From: Monocercomonoides exilis
Lineage: Eukaryota; Preaxostyla; Oxymonadida; Polymastigidae
Direction: 5' to 3'
DNA length: 41,279 bases
NCBI GenBank assembly: GCA_001643675.2
Contig: LSRY02000086.1
Coordinates: 1 to 41,279 of the forward strand
This document shows, piece by piece, positions 1-11,180 of this stretch (positions are counted from its first letter, which is position 1; the number at the start of each line of letters is the position of its first letter). Position numbers and translations under genes: made by a program. The notes under the pieces were generated by a model. It did not search any database and was not told the DNA's origin. It worked only from the letters and a program-made list of their open reading frames with translations.

Positions 1-1
1 T

Positions 2-232
2 GGAATTGTTTGCATTTCTTTTTTGGGCATTTCAATAAGATTGAAAGTGAAGACAGATGGTGAAGCTGATGAAAAGGAAAGAAAGGCAATAAAACGGAGA
101 ATATTTAAAAAGATGGAAGAAAATGGATATGAAGATACCATCGCAAGTTTCTTTGGAATATTTAATTTCCTCAACAAAAAACATTTTCCAGAAATATCAT
201 TGAATATTTCAGATTATTTTGTGAATGTTTGA
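2..232 (+). pseudogene. C-terminal fragment of helical-repeat family (YFVNV family), cut by window edge
   Basis: The frame is open from base 2 and ends at TGA 230-232. It holds a charged helix (EADEKERKAIKRR), then a block reading KKMEENGYEDTIASF, and closes in ISDYFVNV. The same block and ending occur in the copy at 37090-38006 (EELEEEGYEDIITSF ... VYFVNV), and a related block lies on the minus strand at 557-766. I recall this as a large family of uncharacterised ARM/HEAT-like helical proteins in the oxymonad Monocercomonoides; that is memory, not a search. Only about the last 75 residues are in the window, so whether this copy is intact upstream cannot be judged. Function unknown. Confidence 0.6.
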
Positions 233-556
233 GAAATTGAAATACATTTCACTTTATAACTCAAAATCAATGAACTGTGAAATTATTTACCAGTTTTCCT
301 AATTCTCCATTATTTTATATTGGAAATTTCAGCTTTGAAAGCCCAGAAGTTTTTATTGAATGAGTTTAACGAATATTGGATTGTTTTTTGAAATTGTAAT
401 TTTTTTCTCAACACACATAGAAAAATTCAACAAGCTTGATTCTTTTGCCTTTCATTTTTTGTTTCTCATTTTAAATTATATTCTTCAAAACAAATGTTCG
501 TTTTTCTCGAAAATTCTTGGTATTCTTTGAAAAAGCACTTTCATCTATTTTGCAAA
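233..556. other. AT-rich spacer between two family copies
   Basis: No supported gene. The stretch is T-rich on the plus strand with frequent stops in all frames. It separates two family fragments lying tail to tail. Confidence 0.5.
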
Positions 557-1045
557 TCATAATTCCCATTTTTCTTGAGGGAATGAGTATTCTGCACAAA
601 AATAACAAAATGGAAATGCAAAAGATGAAGAGAATGTTAATGCAGATAAATTATAAATACACAAAAAATCTTGATAATCATTTATTAAACGAAAATCACC
701 AAATTCGCTGTGACAAATATTATGGAACAGTCCATTGATGCAATCTTCATATCCGTCTTCTTCCATCCTTTCAAATATCTTTATTTGAATGTCTTTTCTT
801 TCTTTTTCTTCGATTTTTCCTTACTCCTTTCTTTTCAGCCGCTTTGAAATCGCAGATGAAAATCTCAGGCATTCACATGTCATTTCATCACCCAACTTTG
901 TTTTCCGAATCTTCTCCAAAATAACATCGACAGCTACACTTTTCAACAAGTTACCAATTTTCACTGCTTTGTTAATCTCTTCTTCTCCAAAACAATAAAG
1001 GCATTGCAATTGTATTCCCATGGTATAATATCGAAAAGCACGAAA
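557..1045 (-). pseudogene. Decayed copy of the YFVNV helical-repeat family
   Basis: Read on the minus strand, one frame gives a block GNLLKSVAVDVILEKI, a charged helix, and then ERMEEDGYEDCINGLF. These align in order with VDDLLKSGAVDAVLEKI and EELEEEGYEDIITSF of the 37.5-kb copy. The frame is interrupted only by TAA at 821-823, where related copies have a charged residue. The C-terminal segment has drifted and lacks the usual YFVNV ending. The 5' half of the family protein is missing. The break lies about 10-20 bases from a copy of the ATATGGGTGATT repeat terminus at 1046-1062. Best read as a 5'-truncated, nonsense-bearing pseudogene. Confidence 0.55.
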
Positions 1046-1234
1046 TATATGGGTGATTATTTATTAAATCGTTTCATTTTTGGGAGTAGTTGACTTCATA
1101 TGTTTTGTTTTTCGAAGAGGAATTTTTCACACAAATACAAAAATAATGATAATTGTCAAAAACAATGACATTTGAAATAGTGTAAATGAAAAATTAACAA
1201 AAGAAAAAGTTGTATTTTTATCGTTCAATTATCA

Positions 1235-1496
1235 ATATGGGTGATTATTTTTGAAATCATATCTTTTTTCGGGGTGTTGATTTTTCAAAAATTGTTTTCC
1301 TTTGGGAAGAGACTTTGTATTCAAATGCTAATATAATCACAACTATTCCAAAAGCTAATGCATAATCTGAAATAAAAATTAAGAGGTCTGGAATTTGTCT
1401 GTTCACTTTTCAGTGTTCATTGGTTGACATTTGAAAAAATTTTCAGTTCGAAAATTTTGAATGAAAAAATGTGATTTTAAAAATAATCGCCCATAT
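1235..1496. mobile_element. MITE-like element, 262 bp, TIRs starting ATATGGG
   Basis: The left end reads ATATGGGTGATTATTTTT and the right end is its inverted copy (...AAAAATAATCGCCCATAT). The two agree at all but about 3 of 27 positions. The element is flanked on both sides by TCA (1232-1234 and 1497-1499), a candidate 3-bp target duplication. No coding capacity. The same terminus recurs alone at 1046, about 1924, 1936 and, inverted, at 37043-37068, so this is a dispersed family in this genome. A 3-bp duplication can match by chance, so the exact boundary is less certain than the inverted repeat. Confidence 0.55.
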
Positions 1497-1935
1497 TCAA
1501 AGTGAATTCTCAAATTGAAATTTTTGATTGAGAAAATGTTAGTTCAAAAATCACCAGTCCACAAGGCAGCCAATGAGTCCATCAAGTTCATTTTTTCACA
1601 ATTTGCATAAGAATAAGCCATAAATAATATCCACCAGTTATTTCCTTCAAATACACATATTTATTCCAGCGTCTATTAAAAAGTGAGTGGAAAAAATAAG
1701 AAAAGCAAAATGAAAAAGAAATATTAACAAAAATTTTGGCTAAAGGAAATCGAAGAAAGCAAAGCCATTTCCACTTTTTTAGTCTCATCATTTCACTCTT
1801 TTCTCAAAACAACTTTCAGAAGATTTTGCACTCAAATTGAAAGCAAATTCTTTGAAACCCAACCGTTGAAAAATTATAGTTTTCACAAAGATCAGCAATA
1901 AATTATTCGTTGTTAACATCATTTGGGTGATTTTT

Positions 1936-1962
1936 GATGTGGGTGATTTTTTTGAAATCATA
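1936..1962 (+). repeat. Solo terminus of the ATATGGGTGATT repeat
   Basis: GATGTGGGTGATTTTTTT followed by GAAATCATA matches the ends of the element at 1235-1496. Another partial copy precedes it at about 1924. No mate in the opposite orientation is close by, so it is probably a truncated or nested copy. Confidence 0.4.
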
Positions 1963-2370
1963 AAAAATAACGAAGTTTGATCATAAAAATTTTCATAAAG
2001 GGTGAGGTTGAAAAGATTAATTTTTTTGAAATTGCATGAAAATATTGATCGATATATTATAATTATTAATTATTTGTTGATTTTAATTTGTTTCCAATCG
2101 TTTTTATTTCAAATATCGAGAAATAAAAATAATTTCTAAAAAAACGAAAATTCGATAAACCTAATAAAACATTAGTTAACTGGTTTATAAAACAAAAAAC
2201 AATAATAACAATAAGTTGTCAATCAATTTTTATATAAAAATTAATTTTTTGATGTTATTGCAAAGAAATTTTTAAATTAATTTTGAAGATCATAAAACAT
2301 TTGTTGAATTTTATCAATTCATATTAACACTTACGCAAAAATATAATAGTAACATAAGACACTCATCAAG

Positions 2371-2409
2371 TTATCAACTGTTTGTTGATAAATTTGTTTG
2401 CAAACAAAT
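2371..2409. repeat. Two adjacent perfect hairpins/palindromes
   Basis: TTATCAAC (2371-2378) and GTTGATAA (2384-2391) form an 8-bp stem with a 5-nt loop. Immediately after it, 2392-2409 is the perfect 18-bp palindrome ATTTGTTTGCAAACAAAT. AT-rich DNA makes some palindromes by chance; two adjoining ones are less usual. Confidence 0.5.
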
Positions 2410-2607
2410 AATCTTAGAAATATTTAATTATTATCTAAATATCAAACAAAGTTTAAGATAAATAAAGAAAATATTAAAAATGAAAAGAAACTCGTCAATT
2501 TTTGCTTTTTCCACTAATAAAGCTTTTATCGCACGAACATCTTCATTTTATCTTCCTCTCTTTGTTTCTCCTCTGATTCTCTCTATCTCCTTCTCATCAA
2601 TAATATG

Positions 2608-3640
2608 TCATCCAGTTATCTGCCTCCTTCGATGCTCTGTTTTTGTCCGCCTGTTCGTTTTGAGAACAGATTGGTTAATAACCAGTTTCACATGAAAGGA
2701 TATGAACAACAAAATGGTGCATGAATATAAAGCGCTGAACCATTGTTCTAGTATCCTTGTAGCGCCCATTTCTCCATATCGCTTCTGCATCCCCTTCCGC
2801 GGAACTCGCATCCCTCCGTTCACTTTCTCTTTGCTCGCTGGAGTTGACGTTGTGTCCATCTGCCCGTCTGTTCTGGCTGACTCCGATGATTTTGGGCTAC
2901 CTGCTCCAGGATCCAGAAAAGTCTTCGCTTTGGACTCTGCCTGCGTCACCTTTCACCGCGCTCACCAGATATTCGTTAACCAGCACACTGGCTTCTCTTT
3001 CCATCAGTGCGGCTCCCCGCTTTCCTCCGCGCTTCTCTCTCCACAGTCGTCCACCACATCTCCCCTTCCATCGGCAACATCCTCTGGATCTGATGCTCCT
3101 CCTTCTTCGACGCCCCGACCTCCCTTGCAAACATCCGATCCGAGTTCGTACAGTAGAGTCTTATTCTTGTTCTTTTAAACATTATCAGTTGGCTACAGAT
3201 GCATTTCTCAATGGCTGTATCATCCTTAAAGTTATTCCTCCCTCTATTTCTCCCTTCGCATCCCTCCTCTTTTCTCTTTCTTTCCATCCTTTCCTTCTTC
3301 CTTCTCTCCTTCTCTCTCATCCTCCTTGCCCAGATCTCATCCTCTCTCATTTCCAGTACTTTCATTCCTTTCTCAGTTAACCTCAGCTCCGGAGGGCATT
3401 TCAGTATGAGGCCAAAATCCCTTCTTCTTCATAGCACACAAGCTTCTCAATGCACCATCCATCAACAGGCAGAAGCAATACGTTGTCTTCCATTGTGCTT
3501 CTCCGCCTGCATGTCTCAGCACATCCGACCCAGTGGTGGAGAAGAGAAGGAAGTGTGAAATGGAGCGAGCACTGTATTTCTTGAAGAACAGAAGAAGAAG
3601 AGGAAGATGAAGAAAACGAAGAAGAAGAAGAATACATAAG
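2608..3640 (-). pseudogene. Broken minus-strand gene with Lys/Glu/Arg helix, GC-richer than surroundings
   Basis: Successive minus-strand frames read as one protein broken by several indels. From 3560 downward there is a Cys-containing segment (CAETCRRRSTMEDNVLLL, then CIEKLVCYEEEG), a segment LKCPPELRLTEKGMKVLEMR, and a strongly charged helix (MREKERRKKERMERKRKEE). An acidic stretch follows, and then a Ser/Thr/Gly-rich tail (GAGSPKSSESARTDGQMD). The CPPELRLT segment faintly resembles the end of a protein-kinase C-lobe, but no catalytic motifs are visible, so I do not claim a kinase. A plus-strand ORF of 158 codons (2702-3178, Ser/Pro-rich) overlaps and is the alternative; I favour the minus strand because its fragments join in order. 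Confidence 0.4.
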
Positions 3641-4010
3641 TGAGTCTGAATGTGGAGACGATGTTGAAATAGTCAGACGAATTTATACTGAAGAAGATGG
3701 AAATAATTTTCCATCTGGTTTAGAAAAGGCTTTTGATGAGAAGTGATGATACCATTTGGCTGATTTTCTGCATCATCTTCGTTTCCCTCATGTGTCGTTT
3801 CAGGAGAACTGTGAGTTTGTGCTATTTTGGCTTCAATTTCGCTTTTTTTTTCATTTCCTTTCTCAGATTTCTTTTTGAAGAAATAGAATGGGAGAGCAGG
3901 ATTGATGAAAATGGAGAAGAGGACAATGAAGATGAAGATGGATATGAAAAAGCAGTGGAAGAAGATGACATCAAAGAAGAAGGTGATCGAGACGAGTTCC
4001 GCTTCTAACT
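3585..4010 (+). pseudogene. Acidic coding remnant, plus strand
   Basis: From 3585 a frame opened after TGA 3582-3584 reads an acidic run, then ISESECGDDVEIVRRIYTEE and NNFPSGLEKAFDEK, ending at TGA 3744-3746. A second acidic segment ends at 4006-4008 (FEEIEWESRIDENGEE ... EEGDRDEFRF) and may be a following exon, because TTTCTCAG at 3859-3866 could be an acceptor. No donor could be fixed. The minus strand also has a long open frame here (3673-4050), so the strand is not certain. No function can be assigned. Confidence 0.3.
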
Positions 4011-4772
4011 TGCTTCCGGCTTCCTCTTTTGTTTTTGAATTCAGCTGCATTTTGCGTGAGAGTTGAGAATGGATATATTATAGAGATCGGTTTGAGGGTG
4101 TTGCTGCTGTGTTTTTTTATTTTTTTTTATTTTATTTTATTTTATTTTTTTTTTTTTTTTGATTGTGTGTGAGTGGTTGGCGGCAATGAAGAAATTGTTT
4201 GAAAACAGATGCATTTTGAGAGAATGATAAGGAAGATGAACCAGAAGATGAAGAAAAATAAATGATGATGATGTAGCTGTAATAGCTTTTGAATGAAGAG
4301 ATATGGCCGATACTGATGATCTGGGTTTTGAATGAGATGACTTTGAGGAATGAGTTTGTAAAAATGCAAAGAAGAGGAGGATGAAGAAGCAAAAGTGTTT
4401 GGAGTTGACAGAGAAGGATGTGGAACTTCAACTTCACTTCTCTAAGCAGAAGAATCCGAAGAAGGAGGAGAAGAAGAAGCTTCTTTCATGCTTTTTTGCT
4501 GTGTTTGACGATTATCTTGTGAAATACAAAGAAAACTTACAAATAGTGAGTTTTTCTTATAAGGATCAGAAGAAGAAAAATAATAAGTTTTGAAATCGAA
4601 CATCTTAAAACGCATTCGCATTTTCACTTCGCCTTGGCTCCGAATGTTTTTGTTTTTTTGGAACATAATTTTCATTTTGCTTTTCTTTTTATTCTTCTTT
4701 TGATGTTCTTTTGAAGGAGACATGTTTTCTGAAATATTATCTTCTCCTTTTTCTATAGACAGAAATGTGATT
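4011..4772. other. Low-complexity region, no confident gene
   Basis: It contains a T-rich run at about 4111-4160 that is nearly pure T/A, and short Lys-rich or Ser-rich open frames on both strands. The longest plus-strand frame (4381-4593, 70 codons, Lys/Glu-rich) has no recognisable motif. Confidence 0.35.
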
Positions 4773-6291
4773 TTATTCTGAATGACATCTGCAAAGCTTC
4801 CATATTGAACAGCTTGCCAGAAAAATTATTGATCTTTTCGAATCGACAGCGCCTTCATTATCCAAACAAACTGGAGGCGATTCGAAATGCTCCTTCATCA
4901 ACACCTTCCTCTTGTTCACTTCGCTTTTGAAGTTCGATTCGCTTTTCTGAATTTTCTTCTTCTTCAAATACGAGACAAACGCATTTCTCTTCTTCTCAGC
5001 CTTCTCCAGCGCTTTCCTCTGCTCGTCTTCGAGCTTTTCCCGCTCTTTCTCTGAGTTCTCATTCTCTTCCTCCAGCTGCTCCTTTGTCTCCTTCTCTGCC
5101 TCTTCCTTCTGTATCTTCTCTATCTTCCACTGTGTCGCTTTCTCTTTCTCAATTCTATCGATGCGGCTTGGAATAGCCGACTATATAGGTTCAGGAAAGC
5201 ACAATGACGAAGAAGAAACGGGATGCTAAATTTGATTGGTGAAAGTTGGGGTATTGGTGGAAAAAGGAGATATAGATAACTTTGAAAAAGGAGGTGAAAG
5301 TGATGGTGTTGAAGGAGGTAAAGCATTATCAATATGATTGTAATCAGATGGAATTTGTGAGGATAGAGAAGAAGAAGATAAGATGATTATAAAGAAGAGG
5401 AGAAAGGAGAAGAAGAGAATGATGCTGATGTAGTTGGCTGAGGAGTTGATTGAAGAGTATGATTTGGTCCATTTAACGTTGTGTTAATAGCATTTTGCTG
5501 GTTAAAAGGCAAGTTTTTCATTCTTTCTGCTTCTCTTTCTCTTTCTTCTCTCAGCTTCCTTTCTTTTATTCACCTCAATCTTTCATCAAATTTCTGTCTC
5601 ACCTTCATTCATTGCTCCTTTCACCACATCCACATCTTTCATTTCCTCCTCAAACAACTTGTCATCTGCACGCGCAATATCACCAGCTGACATCAGAGTC
5701 AGTATCCTTTCATGTGTCAGCAACGAATACAGCGAAAGAAAATCTGTATTCTTTTTCTCCTCTTTCCTCCTCTTCATCCCTACCAATGAAGCATGAATGC
5801 CGCTTCGTGGATCCTTTGCGTATTTGTTGGAACTTTGTGGAGGGATCAATAAAGAAATCTGAGGGATAGACAAAGCAGAGGATGATGATTGAGAAACAGA
5901 TGGGGTCAAAGCTTTGTTAGCAGTTGTATTCTTTGACATAAAGAAATCATCATCTTCTTCTTGAAGCAGAACCATGTTATCTTTGCTGCATTTCTTCCTT
6001 CAACCTGCCATGTTTTTTGTCTTTTCCTTTGGATCACTGAAAAACGTTTTGAAGCGCTGTGAATAAGAAGAAAATGATGATGAAATCACTGAATATGTGT
6101 CACGAGCATGCCTATCTTTCAACGAAGCTGATTTCGACACTTCAGACTCACTTCCGTTCAAAACACTCTGCTCGCTTTTCCTTCTCTCTTCTTCCTTTTT
6201 GTCTTCGACAATAAATTGCCCCTTTCCTCTTATATTTTTCCTCATTGCATTCTCCCCTGCTGCTTCTGCTTCCTGCTTTTTGACAATTGAA
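4773..6291 (-). pseudogene. Broken gene for a Ser-rich and coiled-coil protein
   Basis: Reading the minus strand from 6291 down: a charged segment (MRKNIRGKGQFIVEDKKEEE), a Ser-rich linker, then TGA at 6000-6002. The same frame continues with an acidic stretch and NTTANKALTPSVSQSS to 5586. After a frameshift it reads a charged helix, a Ser/Pro/Asn-rich region (PFNQQNAINTTLNGPNHTLQ), and a long Glu/Lys coiled coil (EKATQWKIEKIQKEEAEKE ... EDEQRKALEKAEKKRNAF), ending at TAA 4773-4775. Two TAG codons (about 5177 and 5225), a TAA and TGAs interrupt otherwise continuous coding. Roughly 480 codons remain. No enzyme motif is seen; a scaffold or cytoskeletal role would be a guess. Confidence 0.5.
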
Positions 6292-6439
6292 CATTAAAAC
6301 TCTTTCTCTGAAACGACTTTTCTAGACAATTTTATTCTTCGAAGTATAAAACTCTAAATGATGTTCTGCTTCCATCAAATGACTCCAAATGGATCATTCT
6401 ATCAACTTTTCTATTTGAAGTTCCATCTTTCTCTATCTT
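6292..6439. other. Spacer between minus-strand coding remains
   Basis: It is short and AT-rich. It could be an intron of one long minus-strand gene or an intergenic gap; no clear splice pair was found. Confidence 0.25.
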
Positions 6440-8285
6440 TTAATATTTCTCATGTTCAATTCTTTTCCCTCTTTCTCTTCCTCTTTCATTCATTTGTTCA
6501 TTCTCGTTCATATTCTTCATTTTCTTCCTGTTGACCTCTTTTTCTTTTCTTCCCAGCATCTGCCTGAAGAACTCCACCTCAAACAAAAGGGCATCCGCAT
6601 AACAGAAGAACGATGGATGGAAAAGCGGTGTTAACGAAGGAGAAGAACACATCAGAGTGAATTGGTGAGTGTGTGGGTGTGTTATAAAAGAAGGCGCGCG
6701 TTTTGATGAGTGAGGGAGTTGAGAAAGAGGCAGCAGAGACAAGGGTGGAGTCGTGAGATGGAAAGCAGAGAGGAAGAAGAGGAGAAAATGAATTGTTTGT
6801 GTGATTGAACTGAGCCATGGCTCGCTGCTGTCAAAGGAAGTTTTCACAGAGGAAGCTGAAGAAGATGTAAATAAAGATGTTGCTGTTGGGTTTGGAAAAA
6901 TAGAAGCAGAACTTGATGATGATGAAAAGAAAGAAGATTCATTTAAAGTCATTTCAAATGTTGTTGTTTGAGCATTTGCTGCTTGATAAATCTGTTTGTT
7001 TTTGTGGAAATACGGATGAATAGCGATTGTGGGGACGATCATTCCTCCTCTCTCTTTCCTCTCCCGCTCTTCTTCTGCCCTTTCTTCTTCAAAGTCATCC
7101 AAGTCCAAAATGTCGTATCGAGTGCCTGAAACATCATAGCTCAGTTCGTTGAGCCTTCCTTCTCCCCCAAAAGACGATGCAGAAATCGGAGAATGGCGCA
7201 CCAGCGAAGAACGAGGCGATGAGTTTTCAGTCAATTCCTTGTCCTCCTTTGCATGTTTTGTCTTTGATATTTTGTCTTTGTTCTCTGTCAGCTTTTTCAG
7301 CCTCTCTCTTTCTGAGATCAGATCCTCCAGCGACTCAAAGCAGATGACCATTTCTCTGCCCCACTTCACTCCACCCACATAATTGAATGAAACATCAATG
7401 TACGGAGTGAATAAGGCATTTTGCGAAGAAATCTGTGATTGTTCTGTTTCAGAAGAAAAAAAGGAAGAAGAAGAGGAAGAAGAATTGGAAGGATAAGAAG
7501 AAATTGAAGATGAAACAGAAGAAGGAGAACAAGAAGATGAAAATGCAGAGGAAAAGAGATAAACCTGAGGTATATCATGAGGAGCAAAAGAGTTGGAGTG
7601 ATGAAGATGGAGATGATGACTTCATTTTCGATGAGAAAGATGAAAAAGATGAGAAGAATTGGAAGAAGGAAGGAAGAAATCAGTTGTGGTGTTGTTGGGG
7701 TATTTGTATGAGGAAGAAGGATGGGAATAAATGGAAAAAGAAGAAGTAGAAGCAGAAGAAGAAGATCATAACGAAGATGAAATTCCTGAAATTCCTTGAT
7801 ATTCTCCATGCTTCTTCTGTTTGTTTGCATCATCATTCATTCTGTTTGAAGATAAATTGAAATTCTGCTTGTCTGGAGAAGGAAGAAGATGTGTTTCTTC
7901 TCTTTGAAAAGAGCGATGGGGAAAGGAAAAGATATTGGATTTGAGACGATCAGATGAAGAGGAGGAAGAAGATGATGAGGAAGATGATAAAGAAGAAGAA
8001 GAAGAAGAAGAAGAAGAAGAATTTAATTAAGCAGAAGGAGAAAGAGAAGAAAAGGAAGAAGAAGAAGATAATGAAATATGAAGGGAATCTTGATTTGTAT
8101 TATTTATTGAAGTGACAGAAGAAGAAGAATTTAATGGAGAAGGAGAAGAAGAGGGAGAAAGAGAAAGAGAAGAGGAGGAGGAGGAAGAAGAAATAAAAGA
8201 GAAGGAAGAGAAGGAAGAAGAGAAGAAGAAAGAAAAAGAATAATTCCATTTGAAATTCAAAATTTTAATATAACATTTTGGAAGA
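6440..8285 (-). pseudogene. Large Ser-rich disordered protein, C-terminal part
   Basis: The 3' part is an open frame of 312 codons (6440-7378) that stays open further upstream without ATG. It has an ordered-looking block (LFTPYIDVSFNYVGGVKWG, REMVICFESLEDLISERERL), an acidic/Arg stretch (ILDLDDFEEERAEEERERKE), then Ser- and Leu-rich sequence and a charged tail. Upstream the same strand reads Ser-rich linkers around FSFPHRSFQREETHLLPSPD and RMNDDANKQKKHGEYQGISG, with frameshifts near 7450 and 7610, TAA at 8027-8029 and TGA near 7793. A motif related to EYQGISGI recurs at about 10560 on the same strand, suggesting the protein once continued through the purine tract upstream. Long disordered protein; function unknown. 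Confidence 0.5.
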
Positions 8286-8300
8286 TGTTTATTTCATTGG

Positions 8301-9883
8301 ATGAGAGAGAAAGAGAAAGAGAAGGAGAAGGAGAAGGAGAAGAAGAAGAAGAAGGAGAAGGAGAAGGAGAAGGAGAAAGAGAAGGAGAAAGAGAAAGAGA
8401 AAGAGAAAGGAAGGGAAGGAAAGGAAGAAGAAAAGGAAGAAAGAGAAGAGAAAATTAAAGAAGAAGAAATAAAAGAAGAAGAAGAAGAAGAATATCAAAG
8501 AGGATTTATATTGGAAGATGTGGCAAAGGACAATGAATTATCAAATGAAGAAAGAAGAAAGAAAGAAGGAGAAAGAGAAGAAGAAGGAAACAAAAAAGGA
8601 GAAAGAAAAGAAGAAGAAGAAATAAACAATGAGAAAGAGGAAAATGTTTTGTTTTGTATAAAAACTGGATTTAAACTAGATGAAGATGAAGAAAGTGAAG
8701 AAGCTAACGAGAAAGAAGAGAAAGAAGAGAAAGAGAAAGAAGAGAAAGAGAAAGAAGAGAAAGAAGAAGAAGAAGAGAAAGAGAAAGAAATAAAAGAAGA
8801 ACTAAAAGAGAATAATAATAATAACATCAGTTATGATAAAGAAATGATTGACTGTTATTCAACACCAATGGAATTGATGGAGAGCATAGAAAAGATAGCT
8901 GAAGAGAGGAGGAGGAGGAGAAGAAGGAGAGAGAGAAATATTGAAGATAAACCAATTGAAAAGAAAGAAGAAGAGGAAGAAGAAGAAATGAAGATAGAGA
9001 AGAAGGAAGAGAAGAAGGAAGAGGAGAAAGATGAAATAAAGAAAGAAATGAAGAAAGAAAGTGAAAAAGAAGAAGATAAAAATGAAAAGAAGAAGAAGGA
9101 AAAGAAGGGTAACAACGTCATCAAGAATGAAATAGAATCAACAAAACAAGTTACAAAGAAGAAAATCAAAGAAGAAGAGAAAGAAGAGAAAGAAGAGAAA
9201 GAAGAGAAAAAGGAGAAAGAAGAGGAGATTGAAAAGAAATTGGAGAAATTAGAGAAGTATTTGAAAGAAGAAGAAGAAAACAAAAAGAAGAAAGCGGAAG
9301 AAGAAAGAGAAAGAGAAAGAGAAAGAGAAGAAGAAGAAGAGAAGAAGAAGAAGATAAAAGAGGAGAAGAAAAAGCAAATGATGGAGAGGAAGAAGAAGAT
9401 AATGGAGCAGCAGATGAAGAAAGAGGAAGAGAGGAGGAAGAAAAGAAAAGAAGAAGCAGAAACAAAAGAAAAGAAATTGAAGAAATCCAAAGAAGAAATG
9501 AAGAAATGTATAGAAAACAAAGAGAAGAGCTAGAAATGAAGCTGAAAGAAGAAGAAGAGAAGAAAAGGAGAATTATAGAAGAAAGAAAGAAAGCAATAGA
9601 AGAAGAGAAGAAGAAGAAAGAATTTAGAGAGAAAGAGAAGAAAGAGAATGAGAAGATGAAGAGAATGGAAGATATTTGTGTGGAAAGGATGAAGAAGAGG
9701 AAGAAAAGAGAAGAAGAAAGAAGAGAAGAAGAAGAAAGAAGAAGAATGTTTGAAGAAGAAGCAAGAAGTGCATTAGAGATGGAGAGAAGAAGAAGAAAGG
9801 AAGAAGAGAAGAAGAAGAGAGAAAGAGAAGAAATGAAGAAAGAAGATGAGAATGAGAAGATGAGAAGGAAGAGAGAGAAATGA
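8301..9883 (+). CDS. Possible Glu/Lys/Arg-rich coiled-coil protein (alternative plus-strand reading)
   Basis: A 410-codon frame from ATG 8301 reads a nearly pure Glu/Lys/Arg sequence with a few complex islands (GFILEDVAKDNELSNEERR, VLFCIKTGFKLDEDEES, DCYSTPMELMESIEKIAEE). A one-base shift at about 9440-9500 moves it into the frame ending at TGA 9881-9883, which reads typical coiled-coil sequence (EEMYRKQREELEMKLKEEE). If real it would be a long extended helix. It conflicts with the minus-strand reading of the tract. I cannot settle the strand without transcripts, hence the low score. Confidence 0.3.
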
Positions 9884-10209
9884 AGAAGAAAGAAGAAGAA
9901 AAGAAGAAGAAGAAGAAAGAAGAAGAAGAAGAAAGAAAGAGAAGAAAGAGAAGAAGAAGAAGAAGAAGAAGAAGAAGAGAAGAAGAGAAGAAGAGAGAAA
10001 AAGAAGAAAGAAAGAAGAAGAGAGAAGAAGAGAGAAAGAGAAGAGAAGAAGAAGAAGAAGAGAAGGAGAAAAGAGAGAAAGAGAAAGAAGAAGAAGAAGA
10101 GAAGAGAAGAGAAAGAAGAAGAAAGGAAGAAGAAAGAAGAAGAGAAGAAAGAAAGAAGAGGAAGAAGAGGAAGAAGAAAGAAGAGGAAGAAGAGAGGAAG
10201 AAGAAGAAG

Positions 10210-11180
10210 AGGAAGAAGATGATGAAGAAAATGAGAATAGAAGAATATGAAGAAGAAGAAGAAGAAGATATGAATTGGAAGAAGAAGATGATGATGAAGA
10301 AGAATAGAGAGGAGGAGGAGGGAGGAGGGAGGAGGAGGAGGAGGAGGAGGAGGAGGAGGAAGAAGAAGAAGAAGAAGAAGAAGAAGAAGAAGAAAATGAT
10401 GAAAGAAAGAAGGAGAAGGAAGAGAAGGAGAAGAAGAAGAAGAAAGTGAAGAAGCAGAATGATTCAGAAGTGAATGAGTTTGATTTTGGGTTTGAAATGA
10501 ATGAAGAAGAAGGAGAAAGAAGAAAGAGAAGAAAGAGAAGAAGAAAAAAAAATACCTGAAATTCCATCATATTCTTCATCAGAAGAAGAAGATAATGAAA
10601 AGAAAATGAATGAAGAAGAAGAAGAAGAAGAAGAGAGAGAAAGAAAAGAAGAGAAAGAGAAAGAGAAAGAGAAAGAGAAAGAGAAAGAAGAAGAAGAAGA
10701 AGAAGAAGAAATGAAGAAGAAGATGAATGGAGAAGGAATAATTGAATATTCGATAGAAGAAATGAAAAAAGAACAAGAAGAAAGAAGAAGAGAAATAAAA
10801 ATGCATTTGAAGAAGAGAAGGAGAAAGAGGAAGAGAAGGAAAAGAAAGAGAAAGAGAAGAAAGAGAAAAGAAGAAAGAATTGAGAGAAAGTTTGAAGAAA
10901 GAAGAAGAAGGAGAAGAAGAAGAGAAGAAGAGAAAGAAGAGGAAGAAGAGGAAGAAGAGGAAGAAGAGGAAGAAGAGGAGGAAGAAGAAGATTTAGAGGA
11001 AGAAGATGATGACATTGAAAATGATGAATATGAATATGAAGAAGAAGAAGAAGAAGAAGATGAATTGAAGAAGAAGAGGATGATGAGGAGGAGGAGGGAG
11101 GAGGGAGGAGGGAGGAGGAGGAGGAGGAGGAGGAGGAGGAGGAGGAAGAGGAAGAAGAAGAAGAAGAAGAAGAAGAAGAA
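10210..11180. repeat. Tandem segmental duplication inside the purine tract
   Basis: Two segments about 785-790 bp apart share the same order of landmarks. First comes TATGAAGAAG followed by GAAGAAGAT and GAATTG (10246 and 11035). Next is a GATGATGA run. Last is a (GGAGGAGG)GA run passing into GAAGAA (from about 10311 and 11083). The shared TAT, GAATTG and GATGATG landmarks are too specific for simple repeat convergence. Confidence 0.45.

Larger units (their letters stand above)
1046..2479. other. AT-rich region without a supported gene
   Basis: I see no convincing coding frame. It contains several copies of an ATATGGGTGATT terminus (1046-1062, 1235-1261, inverted at about 1470-1496, about 1924-1935 and 1936-1962), of which one pair delimits a small element. 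Two adjacent hairpins lie at 2371-2409. The rest is simple AT-rich DNA. Confidence 0.5.

Noticed and set aside
3179-3560. Plus-strand Leu/Ser/Phe-rich ORFs (2844-3380, 3199-3558)
   Set aside because: They mirror a minus-strand Lys/Glu/Arg helix that joins in order with other minus-strand segments; treated as shadows.
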